A stretch of 8,373 nucleotides of DNA from Alistipes sp. (GTDB lineage: Bacteria; Bacteroidota; Bacteroidia; Bacteroidales; Rikenellaceae), in contig JAFOZN010000222.1 in assembly GCA_017391185.1 (NCBI GenBank), forward strand, positions 1 to 8,373, read 5' to 3'. Positions 1-6,358 of the stretch are shown piece by piece. Each line of letters opens with the position of its first letter. Position 1 is the stretch's first letter. Both the position numbers and the translations under genes were made by a program. Under the pieces are notes generated by a model. That model was not told the DNA's origin. It saw nothing but the letters and a program-made list of their open reading frames with translations, and made no database searches.

Positions 1-1
1 C

Positions 2-445
2 ATAACTTTAGCCAAGACGGAGCAAAGACCAGATTTGATAGAGATAAATCGTGCCGACTCAACGGAGCTTGTGGCTGTATATGGCATAGGTGAGAAGAGT
101 GCCCAAGCGATACTTCGTTATCGTGAATTGTTGGGCGGATTCTACTCTTTGGAGCAACTTCGGGAGCTAAAAGTGATCTCGGAGAGCAATTTTGAACGAA
201 TTTTGCAACAAATTTCGTGTGATAGTTGTGAAATTAGAAAAATTGATATTAACTTTGCGGGTCTTAAAATTTTAGCTGAGCATCCGTATGTGTCGGATCA
301 GGCTTTGAGACGTATAGTTAAACTCAGACAATTGAAAGGAGGTTGGAATAGGATCGAAGAGATGATCGATGATAAAATATTCAGCGAAGAGGAAGCCAAG
401 CGATTGGAGCCTTATCTTCGATTCGGGCATTCTGCCACCGAGTAG
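2..445 (+). CDS. Helix-hairpin-helix (ComEA-like) protein, 5' end missing
   Basis: The frame is open to the left edge of the window, so only the last 147 residues are visible. The first in-window start-like codon (TTG at 35) is unlikely to be the real start. Two helix-hairpin-helix units are seen. The first carries VYGIGEKSAQAILRYRELLG, with the classic GIG hairpin. The second is LAEHPYVSDQALRRIVKLRQ, where the hairpin glycine motif has degenerated to PYVS. Each unit is preceded by an 'IN-A' lead (EINRADSTEL, DINFAGLKIL) typical of ComEA repeats. Such proteins bind DNA backbone without sequence specificity. Bacteroidales homologues are usually around 300 residues with an N-terminal membrane segment, which would lie outside this window. 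A role in DNA uptake is only inferred from ComEA, since the neighbours are not competence genes. A 122-base gap separates it from rpsU. Confidence 0.85.
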   Translation: MTLAKTEQRPDLIEINRADSTELVAVYGIGEKSAQAILRYRELLGGFYSLEQLRELKVISESNFERILQQISCDSCEIRKIDINFAGLKILAEHPYVSDQALRRIVKLRQLKGGWNRIEEMIDDKIFSEEEAKRLEPYLRFGHSATE

Positions 446-567
446 ATAGTGCTAAGTTTTTTAGATCGAGTGTATAGCGAGGCTATTTAAGATCACAGCA
501 AAGGGCGATCGCACCTAAAGCGATAGAAAACAGAAAAAATTAATAACAAATAAAAGATTTTACAATT

Positions 568-759
568 ATGATTATCATGCCAGTTAAGGAGGGCGAGAAC
601 ATCGAGAAGGCCCTTAAGAAGTTTAAGCGTAAGTATGAGCGTACAGGTGTATTGAAGGAGTTGCGTCGTCGTCAGTACTTCACAAAGCCATCAATCGCTA
701 AGCGTGAGGCTATGCAGCACGCTATCTACGTTGAGCACACTTACCGTCAGGAGGAGTAA
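568..759 (+). CDS. rpsU: 30S ribosomal protein bS21
   Basis: This is a small basic protein of 63 residues with the bS21 signature PVKEGENIEKALKKFKRK near the N-terminus, followed by the arginine-rich ELRRRQ segment and a helical tail. bS21 sits on the 30S platform. In Bacteroidetes it helps sequester the anti-Shine-Dalgarno end of 16S rRNA together with bS6 and bS18. ATG 568 (MIIMPVKEG) was chosen because family members in this phylum usually carry two or three residues before the PVKEG motif; ATG 577 is a possible alternative. No Shine-Dalgarno sequence precedes either start. The leader is A-rich just before the start and contains two weak 5-bp hairpins, at 474-486 and 508-524. I found no convincing promoter in 446-567, so it may be read from the upstream gene or from a non-consensus promoter. 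A strong terminator follows 29 bases after the stop. Confidence 0.97.
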   Translation: MIIMPVKEGENIEKALKKFKRKYERTGVLKELRRRQYFTKPSIAKREAMQHAIYVEHTYRQEE

Positions 760-788
760 TCCTTAGCTCAAACTGGATAGAGTATATG

Positions 789-823
789 ATCCCAGCTAAC
801 GAAAGTTAGTTGGGATTTTTTTT
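789..823 (+). terminator. Intrinsic terminator after rpsU
   Basis: A 12-bp stem (789-800 with 805-816, one G-U pair at 795/810) closes on a GAAA tetraloop. It runs directly into eight T residues (816-823), the first of which also forms the last base pair. This ends the rpsU transcript and insulates the GH9 gene from it. Confidence 0.95.
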
Positions 824-914
824 GTTTAAATTTTGCGGGTGAGCCATTGTTTGTGTGGTTGATATTCTGTGAGGTTATCTATTTGATATATAATGATTTC
901 ATATTTGCTTTGCG

Positions 915-922
915 TAAGTTTG
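915..922 (+). promoter_or_regulatory. Possible second promoter -7 box upstream of the GH9 gene
   Basis: TAAGTTTG matches the Bacteroidetes -7 element TAnnTTTG exactly, but no TTTG or TTG lies 19-21 bases upstream. It would give a leader of about 107 bases. It is weaker than the candidate at 953-984. Confidence 0.25.
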
Positions 923-952
923 ACATATAGATGCGAGCTCGGAGCGTAAAGA

Positions 953-984
953 GTTGTATTTCTATGTGATATGTGCTAAATTTG
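953..984 (+). promoter_or_regulatory. Bacteroidetes-type promoter of the GH9 gene
   Basis: GTTG at 953-956 (a -33 element) is followed, after 20 bases, by TAAATTTG at 977-984, which fits the -7 consensus TAnnTTTG. Transcription would begin near 991, leaving a leader of about 45 bases before ATG 1036. This placement argues against any translation start upstream of about 990. Confidence 0.65.
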
Positions 985-1035
985 CATAACAACCTATGCC
1001 CAAACGAGAGTATTTTACGTAAAACAAATTATATT

Positions 1036-3543
1036 ATGAAAAGATGGTCTGTCATATTGTCACTCGCTTTGATGGTGGCATGCAGTAGCGAGCCAGAGCC
1101 ACTGAAGATAAACGACAAGGAGTATTTTGAGCGTCAAGGAGTAAATGTTCTGGTTTATAGCAATCTCTTTTCGGGAGGATTCAACGATGAGAAAAATTCA
1201 GGTCTGGAGATTATTCATCATGGCGTGCGTACGGCGCAGGGTGGTGCTATTCGTCTATCCAATACCCCAGAGCAGTGGGACTTAGTGCCTAAAACCACAC
1301 TTCGTAATGTAGATGTGGAGAAGAATTCCATTGAGGTAGGTCTGAGATATGATGATTTTGACTTCGATGCGCGAATGGTTGTTGTGGGTGAGGGCGAAGC
1401 TTTCAGAGTTGAGGTATGGTTGGATAAGCCTCTGCCCAAGGAGTTGGAGGGTGATGCAGGATTTAATCTTGAGTTCCTTCCTTCGCAATATTGGCATAAA
1501 ACCTATATCATGGATGGACGTTATAATCGTTTCCCGCGCTATGCTGTTAGTGAGACCATTACACGTCCCAATAGCGAGAAGGTCAAGCAATATAAGGGTT
1601 ATAAGACCTACGATGATAGAGGTACAGATTCGTTCATAGATCCTCTACCTCTTGAGAGAGGTCATTCTCTTTTGATGGCTCCCGATGATAAGGAGCGTAC
1701 CGTGAAGATTACCTCTGATGAAGGAGAGTTGATGCTCTACGATGGTAGAGTTTTGGCTCAGAATGGTTGGTTTGTTGTGCTAAGCCTCTTGCCTAAAGAG
1801 AAGACAGGAAAGGTGCTTACATGGCATATTGAGCCACAAGCCATCGAAGGCTGGGTGAGAGAGCCTAATATCGGTTTCTCGCAGGTAGGTTATCTGCCAG
1901 AGCAGCCTAAGGTGGCTGTGATTGAGTTGGATAAGCGTGATACACCACTCCCTAAGGCTTCGGTATATACCATCACAGAGGATGGTCGCGAAGAGGAGGC
2001 CTTCAGCGGTAAGGTTGTCTCTTGGGGTGACTATTTCAAGTATCACTACGCGAGATTTGACTTCTCTCAGGTGACTAAGCCTGGTATCTATTTTATTAAG
2101 TATGGAGAGCATCGCACTAACAATTTCTTGATCGAAAAGGGTGTCTATGATCATATTACCGATGCCACAAACGATGTGTGGATTCCTATCCACATGAACC
2201 ATATGTTCGTGAGCGAGGGCTATCGCGTGTGGCATGGAGAGCCTTTCCGTGAGGGTTATTTGCAGGCTCCGCCAAGCACCGATCACTTCGATTTGCATGG
2301 TCAAGGCCCTACGACAGATACCAAATATAAGGGTCTGGAGTTGATTCCAGGGTTGAATGTTGGCGGATACTTCGATGCGGGTGATTTCGATATCGAGACA
2401 GGTGCAAATATCAGTGTTGTGCATAATTTTGTCTCTATCTGGGAGCGTTTTCGCCCTCAGCGAGATGAGACCTTTGTTAGTCAGAAGCAACGCTATGTAG
2501 AGCTTCATCGTCCAGATGGAGTACCCGATATTTTGCAATTTATAGAGCATGGAACGCTCAACCTTGTAGCCCAAGCCGAGCAGATTGGACACATGGCGCA
2601 GACATTGTCAAATTCGGTGCTGGATAATTATCACCACTTGGGTGATGCTGCTTCTATTACCGATGGCCGTCATTATGATCCACGCTTAGCCCCTTATGAG
2701 GTCTCTAAGGATGGCAAGTCAAGCGGAATCAAGGATGATATGTGGGCATTTACAAGCCGTAATATCGGTCTTGATTTGCGTGCTGCTACCACTTTTGCTG
2801 CGGCAAGCCGTGCGCTGAAGGGCTATAACGATGATCTATCACAACGAGCTCTCTATCAGTCGAAGCGACTCTTGAAGGAGGCTGGTGAACTGCTCAAGCA
2901 GCAAAATAGAGGTAGTATGGGGACAAACCTCCAGCTCTTTATCGCTACAGGAGAGACACAGTATCGTGATAAATTCCTTGCCGATATATGGAAGTCGTTG
3001 GATCGAAATGTCAGCAGTACGATGCAGACGGCTCTGGAGGCAGTGCCTTATATGGATTCTAAGTATAAGGAGCAGTTGCGCCCTTATGTGGAGAAATATC
3101 GCGAGTATATAGAGAGCCTTGCGGAGAATAATCCTTACGGTGTGCCTATCGGATTGGGCAATTGGGCAGGTAATGGAGGCGTAACGTCTTTTGGTACGAC
3201 AATTTGTTTTGCGGCAGAGTACTACCCTGATATTATCGATAGAAACCATGCCTTCAAAGCCTCAGATTGGCTCTTTGGTTGCCATCCATACCACAACTAT
3301 TCATTCGTAGCTACTGTGGGTGCTGCGCGTCCTAAGGAGACCTTCTATGGAAATAATCGTGCCGATTTCTCGTTTATTCCAGGCAATGTGGCTCCAGGCG
3401 TGTTGTTCCGTAAGCCCGACCATTTTGAGAACTACGATGATTGGCCCTTCTTGTGGGGACAGAATGAGGGTACTATCGGTGGTAATACGAGCTATCTGAT
3501 TTTCGGCTCGGCGTTTAAGCATGTGATGCTGGATGAGAAATAA
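1036..3543 (+). CDS. GH9-family glycoside hydrolase, lipoprotein
   Basis: The product is an 835-residue secreted lipoprotein. The signal peptide MKRWSVILSLALMVAC ends at Cys16 (lipobox MVAC) and is followed by SSEPEP, acidic residues like those of Bacteroidetes surface-export signals. Residues about 25-275 form an unassigned, probably beta-rich region. Residues about 276-370 (from EPNIGFSQVGYLP) match the cellulase N-terminal Ig-like domain. Residues about 375-830 are the (alpha/alpha)6 GH9 catalytic domain. Asp447 and Asp450 of GGYFDAGDFD are the conserved acidic pair, the second normally being the catalytic base. Glu811 of WGQNEGTIGGN is the expected catalytic acid. The canonical HHR segment of true cellulases is absent, replaced by a loop around FYGNNRADFSFIPGN, so the substrate is uncertain. 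GTG 973 extends the frame but lies upstream of the promoter -7 box, so ATG 1036 was chosen. It has its own promoter and terminator and no SusC/SusD neighbours in view. Confidence 0.9.
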   Translation: MKRWSVILSLALMVACSSEPEPLKINDKEYFERQGVNVLVYSNLFSGGFNDEKNSGLEIIHHGVRTAQGGAIRLSNTPEQWDLVPKTTLRNVDVEKNSIEVGLRYDDFDFDARMVVVGEGEAFRVEVWLDKPLPKELEGDAGFNLEFLPSQYWHKTYIMDGRYNRFPRYAVSETITRPNSEKVKQYKGYKTYDDRGTDSFIDPLPLERGHSLLMAPDDKERTVKITSDEGELMLYDGRVLAQNGWFVVLSLLPKEKTGKVLTWHIEPQAIEGWVREPNIGFSQVGYLPEQPKVAVIELDKRDTPLPKASVYTITEDGREEEAFSGKVVSWGDYFKYHYARFDFSQVTKPGIYFIKYGEHRTNNFLIEKGVYDHITDATNDVWIPIHMNHMFVSEGYRVWHGEPFREGYLQAPPSTDHFDLHGQGPTTDTKYKGLELIPGLNVGGYFDAGDFDIETGANISVVHNFVSIWERFRPQRDETFVSQKQRYVELHRPDGVPDILQFIEHGTLNLVAQAEQIGHMAQTLSNSVLDNYHHLGDAASITDGRHYDPRLAPYEVSKDGKSSGIKDDMWAFTSRNIGLDLRAATTFAAASRALKGYNDDLSQRALYQSKRLLKEAGELLKQQNRGSMGTNLQLFIATGETQYRDKFLADIWKSLDRNVSSTMQTALEAVPYMDSKYKEQLRPYVEKYREYIESLAENNPYGVPIGLGNWAGNGGVTSFGTTICFAAEYYPDIIDRNHAFKASDWLFGCHPYHNYSFVATVGAARPKETFYGNNRADFSFIPGNVAPGVLFRKPDHFENYDDWPFLWGQNEGTIGGNTSYLIFGSAFKHVMLDEK

Positions 3544-3565
3544 GATATATTTCATTGATATTAAG

Positions 3566-3599
3566 AGCAACCGTACTTCTAAGACGGTTGCTTTTTTTT
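3566..3599 (+). terminator. Intrinsic terminator after the GH9 gene
   Basis: A perfect 9-bp stem (AGCAACCGT at 3566-3574 with ACGGTTGCT at 3584-3592) encloses a 9-base loop and is followed by a run of eight T residues (3592-3599). It lies 22 bases after the stop codon. Confidence 0.93.
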
Positions 3600-3622
3600 A
3601 TGAATGTCAAAGTTGTTTAAAT

Positions 3623-3653
3623 TTTTCTATTAGCGAAATATTTCGTATCTTTG
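3623..3653 (+). promoter_or_regulatory. Promoter of the HU / sigma-54 activator / lptE / secG operon
   Basis: TATCTTTG at 3646-3653 is an exact match to the Bacteroidetes -7 box TAnnTTTG. The -33 position holds only a T-rich stretch (3622-3626) instead of a full TTTG. The expected transcription start near 3660 gives a very short leader of about 17 bases before ATG 3677. No sigma-54 type -24/-12 element was seen here, so the operon's own activator is not obviously acting on this promoter. Confidence 0.6.
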
Positions 3654-3676
3654 ACTCCAAATTTTAATCTTTGGAG

Positions 3677-4567
3677 ATGATAGTAAGTGTAATATATAAA
3701 TACTTGGAGCGAAACAAGCGTCTTGTGGTGCCTAATCTCGGTGCATTCATCGTGAAGGAGGCGGGCGTAAAGGTGCTTTTTTCAAATTTGATTAAGGGTG
3801 ATGATGGTGTTTTGCGAGGTCTTTTGATTGCTGAGGGCTTGACCGAGTTGGAGGCTGTGGGCACTATCGATCGCTTTGTTTTTGAGGTTAACTCGCGTCT
3901 GGAGAGTAGTGGCGTATGCGAACTTCATGGACTTGGTAAATTGAGTCAGGGAGTTAATGGTACGCTTAAGTTTGATTTCGAGCCTGAGGTGCGTGGTGAA
4001 GTTTTGGATGGTGGTGCTGCAGAGTATATCGCATCTAAGTCTGCTAAGGCCGAGCCTGTGGCTGAGCCTGAGATTCATGAGGAGGAGATTGCGATTGTGG
4101 CAGAGCCTATAAAGCAGGAGCCTGTGCTTTCTCAACCATCTCCTATGCCACAGCAACCTTTGCAGGGCGAGGAGATTGAGATCGAGGAGGAGCGTTTGAT
4201 GAAGCATGATAGTCGTGCTGTCGGCCTTGAAGTAGAAGATAAGAGACCTCGTACTGTATCTACCGTTACTCAACCTGCTGACTATGTCAGAGGCCTCAGA
4301 TATGGCAAGGGTAGAAAGGATCTTTCGGGCAAGGATTACGCCCTGAAGCGTAAGAAGAGTTCAGGAGATTTGATTATGAAGTTGGCTATCGGTGCAGCCG
4401 TGATGGCTACTTTGGCATTGCTCTATGGAATTTATAACGATTGGCGCAATGGAAATTTCGGTGGTGGCTATCAGAGTGAGGAGATAGAGATTGTAGAGGA
4501 TATCCAGTCTCAGCCAGAGGGAGAGATTCGTAACCCCGATTTGGATTATATCACACCTAAAAAGTAA
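3677..4567 (+). CDS. HU-CCDC81-like DNA-binding protein with membrane anchor
   Basis: This is a 296-residue protein. Residues 1 to about 58 (including RLVVPNLGAFIVKEAG and KVLFS) and about 58-105 (GVCELHGLGKLSQGVNGTLK) resemble the tandem divergent HU domains called HU-CCDC81_bac 1 and 2 in Bacteroidetes. A long E/P-rich, disordered-looking linker (about 105-230) ends in a basic stretch (KRKK). One transmembrane helix follows (about 232-254), then a short acidic tail of about 40 residues. By charge, the HU domains should be cytoplasmic and the tail periplasmic. Family members usually end in a peptidoglycan-binding SPOR domain, which this one lacks. A role in tethering or organising the nucleoid at the membrane is inferred from that architecture. 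ATG 3677 was preferred over TTG 3671 because it gives the usual MI-start and a minimal leader. It is the first gene of a tight operon, 8 bases ahead of the activator gene. Confidence 0.8.
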   Translation: MIVSVIYKYLERNKRLVVPNLGAFIVKEAGVKVLFSNLIKGDDGVLRGLLIAEGLTELEAVGTIDRFVFEVNSRLESSGVCELHGLGKLSQGVNGTLKFDFEPEVRGEVLDGGAAEYIASKSAKAEPVAEPEIHEEEIAIVAEPIKQEPVLSQPSPMPQQPLQGEEIEIEEERLMKHDSRAVGLEVEDKRPRTVSTVTQPADYVRGLRYGKGRKDLSGKDYALKRKKSSGDLIMKLAIGAAVMATLALLYGIYNDWRNGNFGGGYQSEEIEIVEDIQSQPEGEIRNPDLDYITPKK

Positions 4568-4575
4568 TAACTCAG

Positions 4576-5793
4576 ATGCAGGAAATCGATTTGCAGGATG
4601 TTAAACGGCGTTATCAGATTATCGGACAATCTGAGGCGTTGGATCGTGCGCTTGCCATCGCATTGCGTGTTGCTCCTACCGATTTGTCGGTCTTGGTGAC
4701 AGGTGAGAGTGGTGTGGGTAAGGAGTTCTTCCCCAAAATCATCCATGATTTCTCGGCGCGTAAACATTCCAAGAAATATGTGGCTATCAACTGCGGTGCA
4801 ATCCCTGAGGGTACTATCGAATCGGAGTTGTTTGGTCATGAGAAGGGAGCCTTTACAGGTGCGACCGATGCTCGTAAGGGTTACTTTGAGGAGGCCAATG
4901 GTGGTACCATCTTTTTGGATGAGGTAGGTGAGTTGCCTCTCTCTACACAGGTTAAGTTGTTGCGTGTTTTGCAGTCGGGTGAGTTTGTGAGGGTAGGCTC
5001 GGCAACGGTACAGAAGACCGATGTGAGAGTCGTAGCTGCGACCAACAATAATCTGCAAGAGGCTATCGAAAAGGGACGCTTTAGAGAGGATCTCTATTAT
5101 CGACTCAATACTGTACCTATCTATGTGCCTGCACTAAGAGAACGTAAAGAGGATATTCCGCTTTTGTTCCGTAAATTTGCTTTGGATGTTGCTTCGCAGT
5201 ATATGCCTCCTATCCGCCTTACGGACGATGCGCGACAGATGTTGCAAAACTACTATTGGCGAGGAAATATACGTCAGCTTAAGAACGTTACAGAGCAGAT
5301 CTCTGCCTTGGAGCATAATAGAGAGATTACACCCGAAGTGTTGTCGCGATATCTTAACCCTACGCCTAATAGCGCCAAGCCTATGATGTATCAGTCGGCT
5401 GGTGGCTCGGATGATTTCTCAGAGCGAGAGTTGCTCTATAAGGTGCTTTTCGATATGCGTAACGATATCAACGATCTTAAGCGCATGATAGGGGAGTTGA
5501 TGCATGGTTCATATCCTTCTGCTACACACACTCAACCTATGTCGCATGATGTGCGTGGCTTGCTCCCTTCGCCAGCTATTGTAGAGCATGTGGAGGAGTA
5601 TGCCGAGAGTGAGGAGGTTGAGGAGTTGCCACACAAGGAGCTGACCAAAGCTGATATGCAGCGAGAGCAGATCTTGCGTGCGTTGCGTAATAATAATGGC
5701 CGTAGGCGTGAAGCTGCCAAGGAGCTCTTTATCTCGGAGCGTACGCTTTATCGCCGAATCAATGAACTCGGCATTACGGAAGAAGATATTTAG
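4576..5793 (+). CDS. Sigma-54-dependent transcriptional activator without sensor domain
   Basis: This 405-residue AAA+ enhancer-binding protein would use ATP hydrolysis to remodel RNA polymerase carrying sigma-54. Visible motifs are Walker A GESGVGK (43-49), the sigma-54-contacting loop GAFTGA (91-96, intact), Walker B TIFLDE (111-116), the arginine-finger region FREDLYYRLN (169-178) and sensor II WRGNIRQLKN (228-237, where Pro is usual after the Trp). A linker of about 100 residues follows. The C-terminus (about 364-402) is a Fis-type helix-turn-helix with NNNGRRREAAKELFISERTL. There is no receiver, PAS or GAF domain: the AAA+ core begins almost at residue 15. Activity must therefore be controlled by abundance, a partner protein, or the adjacent HU-like membrane protein. 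Its target promoters are not visible here. The gene begins 8 bases after its upstream neighbour and is followed 12 bases later by lptE. Confidence 0.95.
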   Translation: MQEIDLQDVKRRYQIIGQSEALDRALAIALRVAPTDLSVLVTGESGVGKEFFPKIIHDFSARKHSKKYVAINCGAIPEGTIESELFGHEKGAFTGATDARKGYFEEANGGTIFLDEVGELPLSTQVKLLRVLQSGEFVRVGSATVQKTDVRVVAATNNNLQEAIEKGRFREDLYYRLNTVPIYVPALRERKEDIPLLFRKFALDVASQYMPPIRLTDDARQMLQNYYWRGNIRQLKNVTEQISALEHNREITPEVLSRYLNPTPNSAKPMMYQSAGGSDDFSERELLYKVLFDMRNDINDLKRMIGELMHGSYPSATHTQPMSHDVRGLLPSPAIVEHVEEYAESEEVEELPHKELTKADMQREQILRALRNNNGRRREAAKELFISERTLYRRINELGITEEDI

Positions 5794-5805
5794 TCAAATT
5801 TAGGA

Positions 5806-6342
5806 ATGGTGAAATTGGTAAAAATATATAAACGCCTTGCGATGCTTGCGCTGCTTCTCAGCACTACGCTGTTGAGTGGTTGTATCTTTATGAAGGGTGG
5901 TTATTCGCTCTCTGGCGCAAGTATCCCTGAGGGCGCTAAGACATTTAGCGTAGCATTCTTCCCCAATAATGCTCCGATGGTTTCGCCTTCGTTGAGTACT
6001 ACTTTGGTAGAGGCTTTGAAGGATAAGTTCTCGCGTCAGACAAAGCTTAAATTAGTGGAGGAAAATGGCGATTTTGCTTTTGAGGGTGAAATTGTCGGTT
6101 ATAGCTCTACTACAGCTTCTGTGTCGAGTGATAATTATGCGGTGCTTAACCGCCTGACCATTACTGTTCAAGTACGTTTTACCAATGTGGTAGTTCCTGA
6201 GAACTCTTTCAATCAGCGATTCTCGGCATATACCGATTATGACTCCACTCAGCTTTTGACTGATATCCAGTCAGATCTGGATCAGGAGGTGGTAAAACAG
6301 CTTGTTACTGATATTTTCCAAGCAGCGGCAGCAAACTGGTAA
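5806..6342 (+). CDS. lptE: LPS-assembly lipoprotein LptE
   Basis: The 178-residue product has a lipoprotein signal peptide with lipobox LLSGC, giving a mature N-terminal Cys26. The segment KGGYSLSGASIPEGAKTFSV and the stretch FFPNNAPMVSPSLSTTLVEA match the start of Bacteroidetes LptE-like proteins. These resemble the alternating beta-strand/helix fold in which LptE plugs the LptD barrel and helps insert lipopolysaccharide into the outer leaflet. The C-terminal helix (QSDLDQEVVKQLVTDIFQAA) is also typical. Sequence identity to proteobacterial LptE is low, so the assignment rests on the family pattern and on its place between a sigma-54 activator and secG, which I recognise from Bacteroidales genomes. 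It is 12 bases after the activator gene and 16 bases before the next gene. Confidence 0.9.
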   Translation: MVKLVKIYKRLAMLALLLSTTLLSGCIFMKGGYSLSGASIPEGAKTFSVAFFPNNAPMVSPSLSTTLVEALKDKFSRQTKLKLVEENGDFAFEGEIVGYSSTTASVSSDNYAVLNRLTITVQVRFTNVVVPENSFNQRFSAYTDYDSTQLLTDIQSDLDQEVVKQLVTDIFQAAAANW

Positions 6343-6358
6343 TTTTTTTTAGAATTTT

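Noticed and set aside
506..513. GCGATCGC-like palindrome in the rpsU leader as an operator
   Set aside because: It is a single short self-complementary word with no second copy at a promoter; chance is sufficient.
761..823. A complete tRNA gene after rpsU
   Set aside because: Only a D-arm-like piece is present. There is no anticodon arm, no GTTCRANNC T-arm and no acceptor stem, and the following bases form a terminator hairpin.
973..1035. GTG 973 as the start of the GH9 gene
   Set aside because: It overlaps the promoter -7 box at 977-984 and would place 21 extra residues in front of a perfect lipoprotein signal peptide that starts at ATG 1036.
1780..2592. 270-residue open frame on the minus strand
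   Set aside because: It lies entirely inside the GH9 gene, antisense to conserved domain-coding sequence. Its translation has no recognisable motif or lipobox and an Ile/Leu/Arg-rich composition typical of antisense frames.
4031..4140. Repeated GAGCCT-type codons in the HU-like gene as a DNA repeat element
   Set aside because: The repetition follows the Glu-Pro-rich linker it encodes; spacing is irregular and it is not a separate DNA repeat.
3782..4273. 163-residue minus-strand frame under the HU-like gene
   Set aside because: It is the antisense of E/P-rich coding sequence and gives a Leu/Arg/His-rich low-complexity translation with no family resemblance.
6343..6350. T-run just after lptE as a terminator
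   Set aside because: No stable GC-rich hairpin precedes it, and the next gene starts only 16 bases after the lptE stop, consistent with co-transcription.
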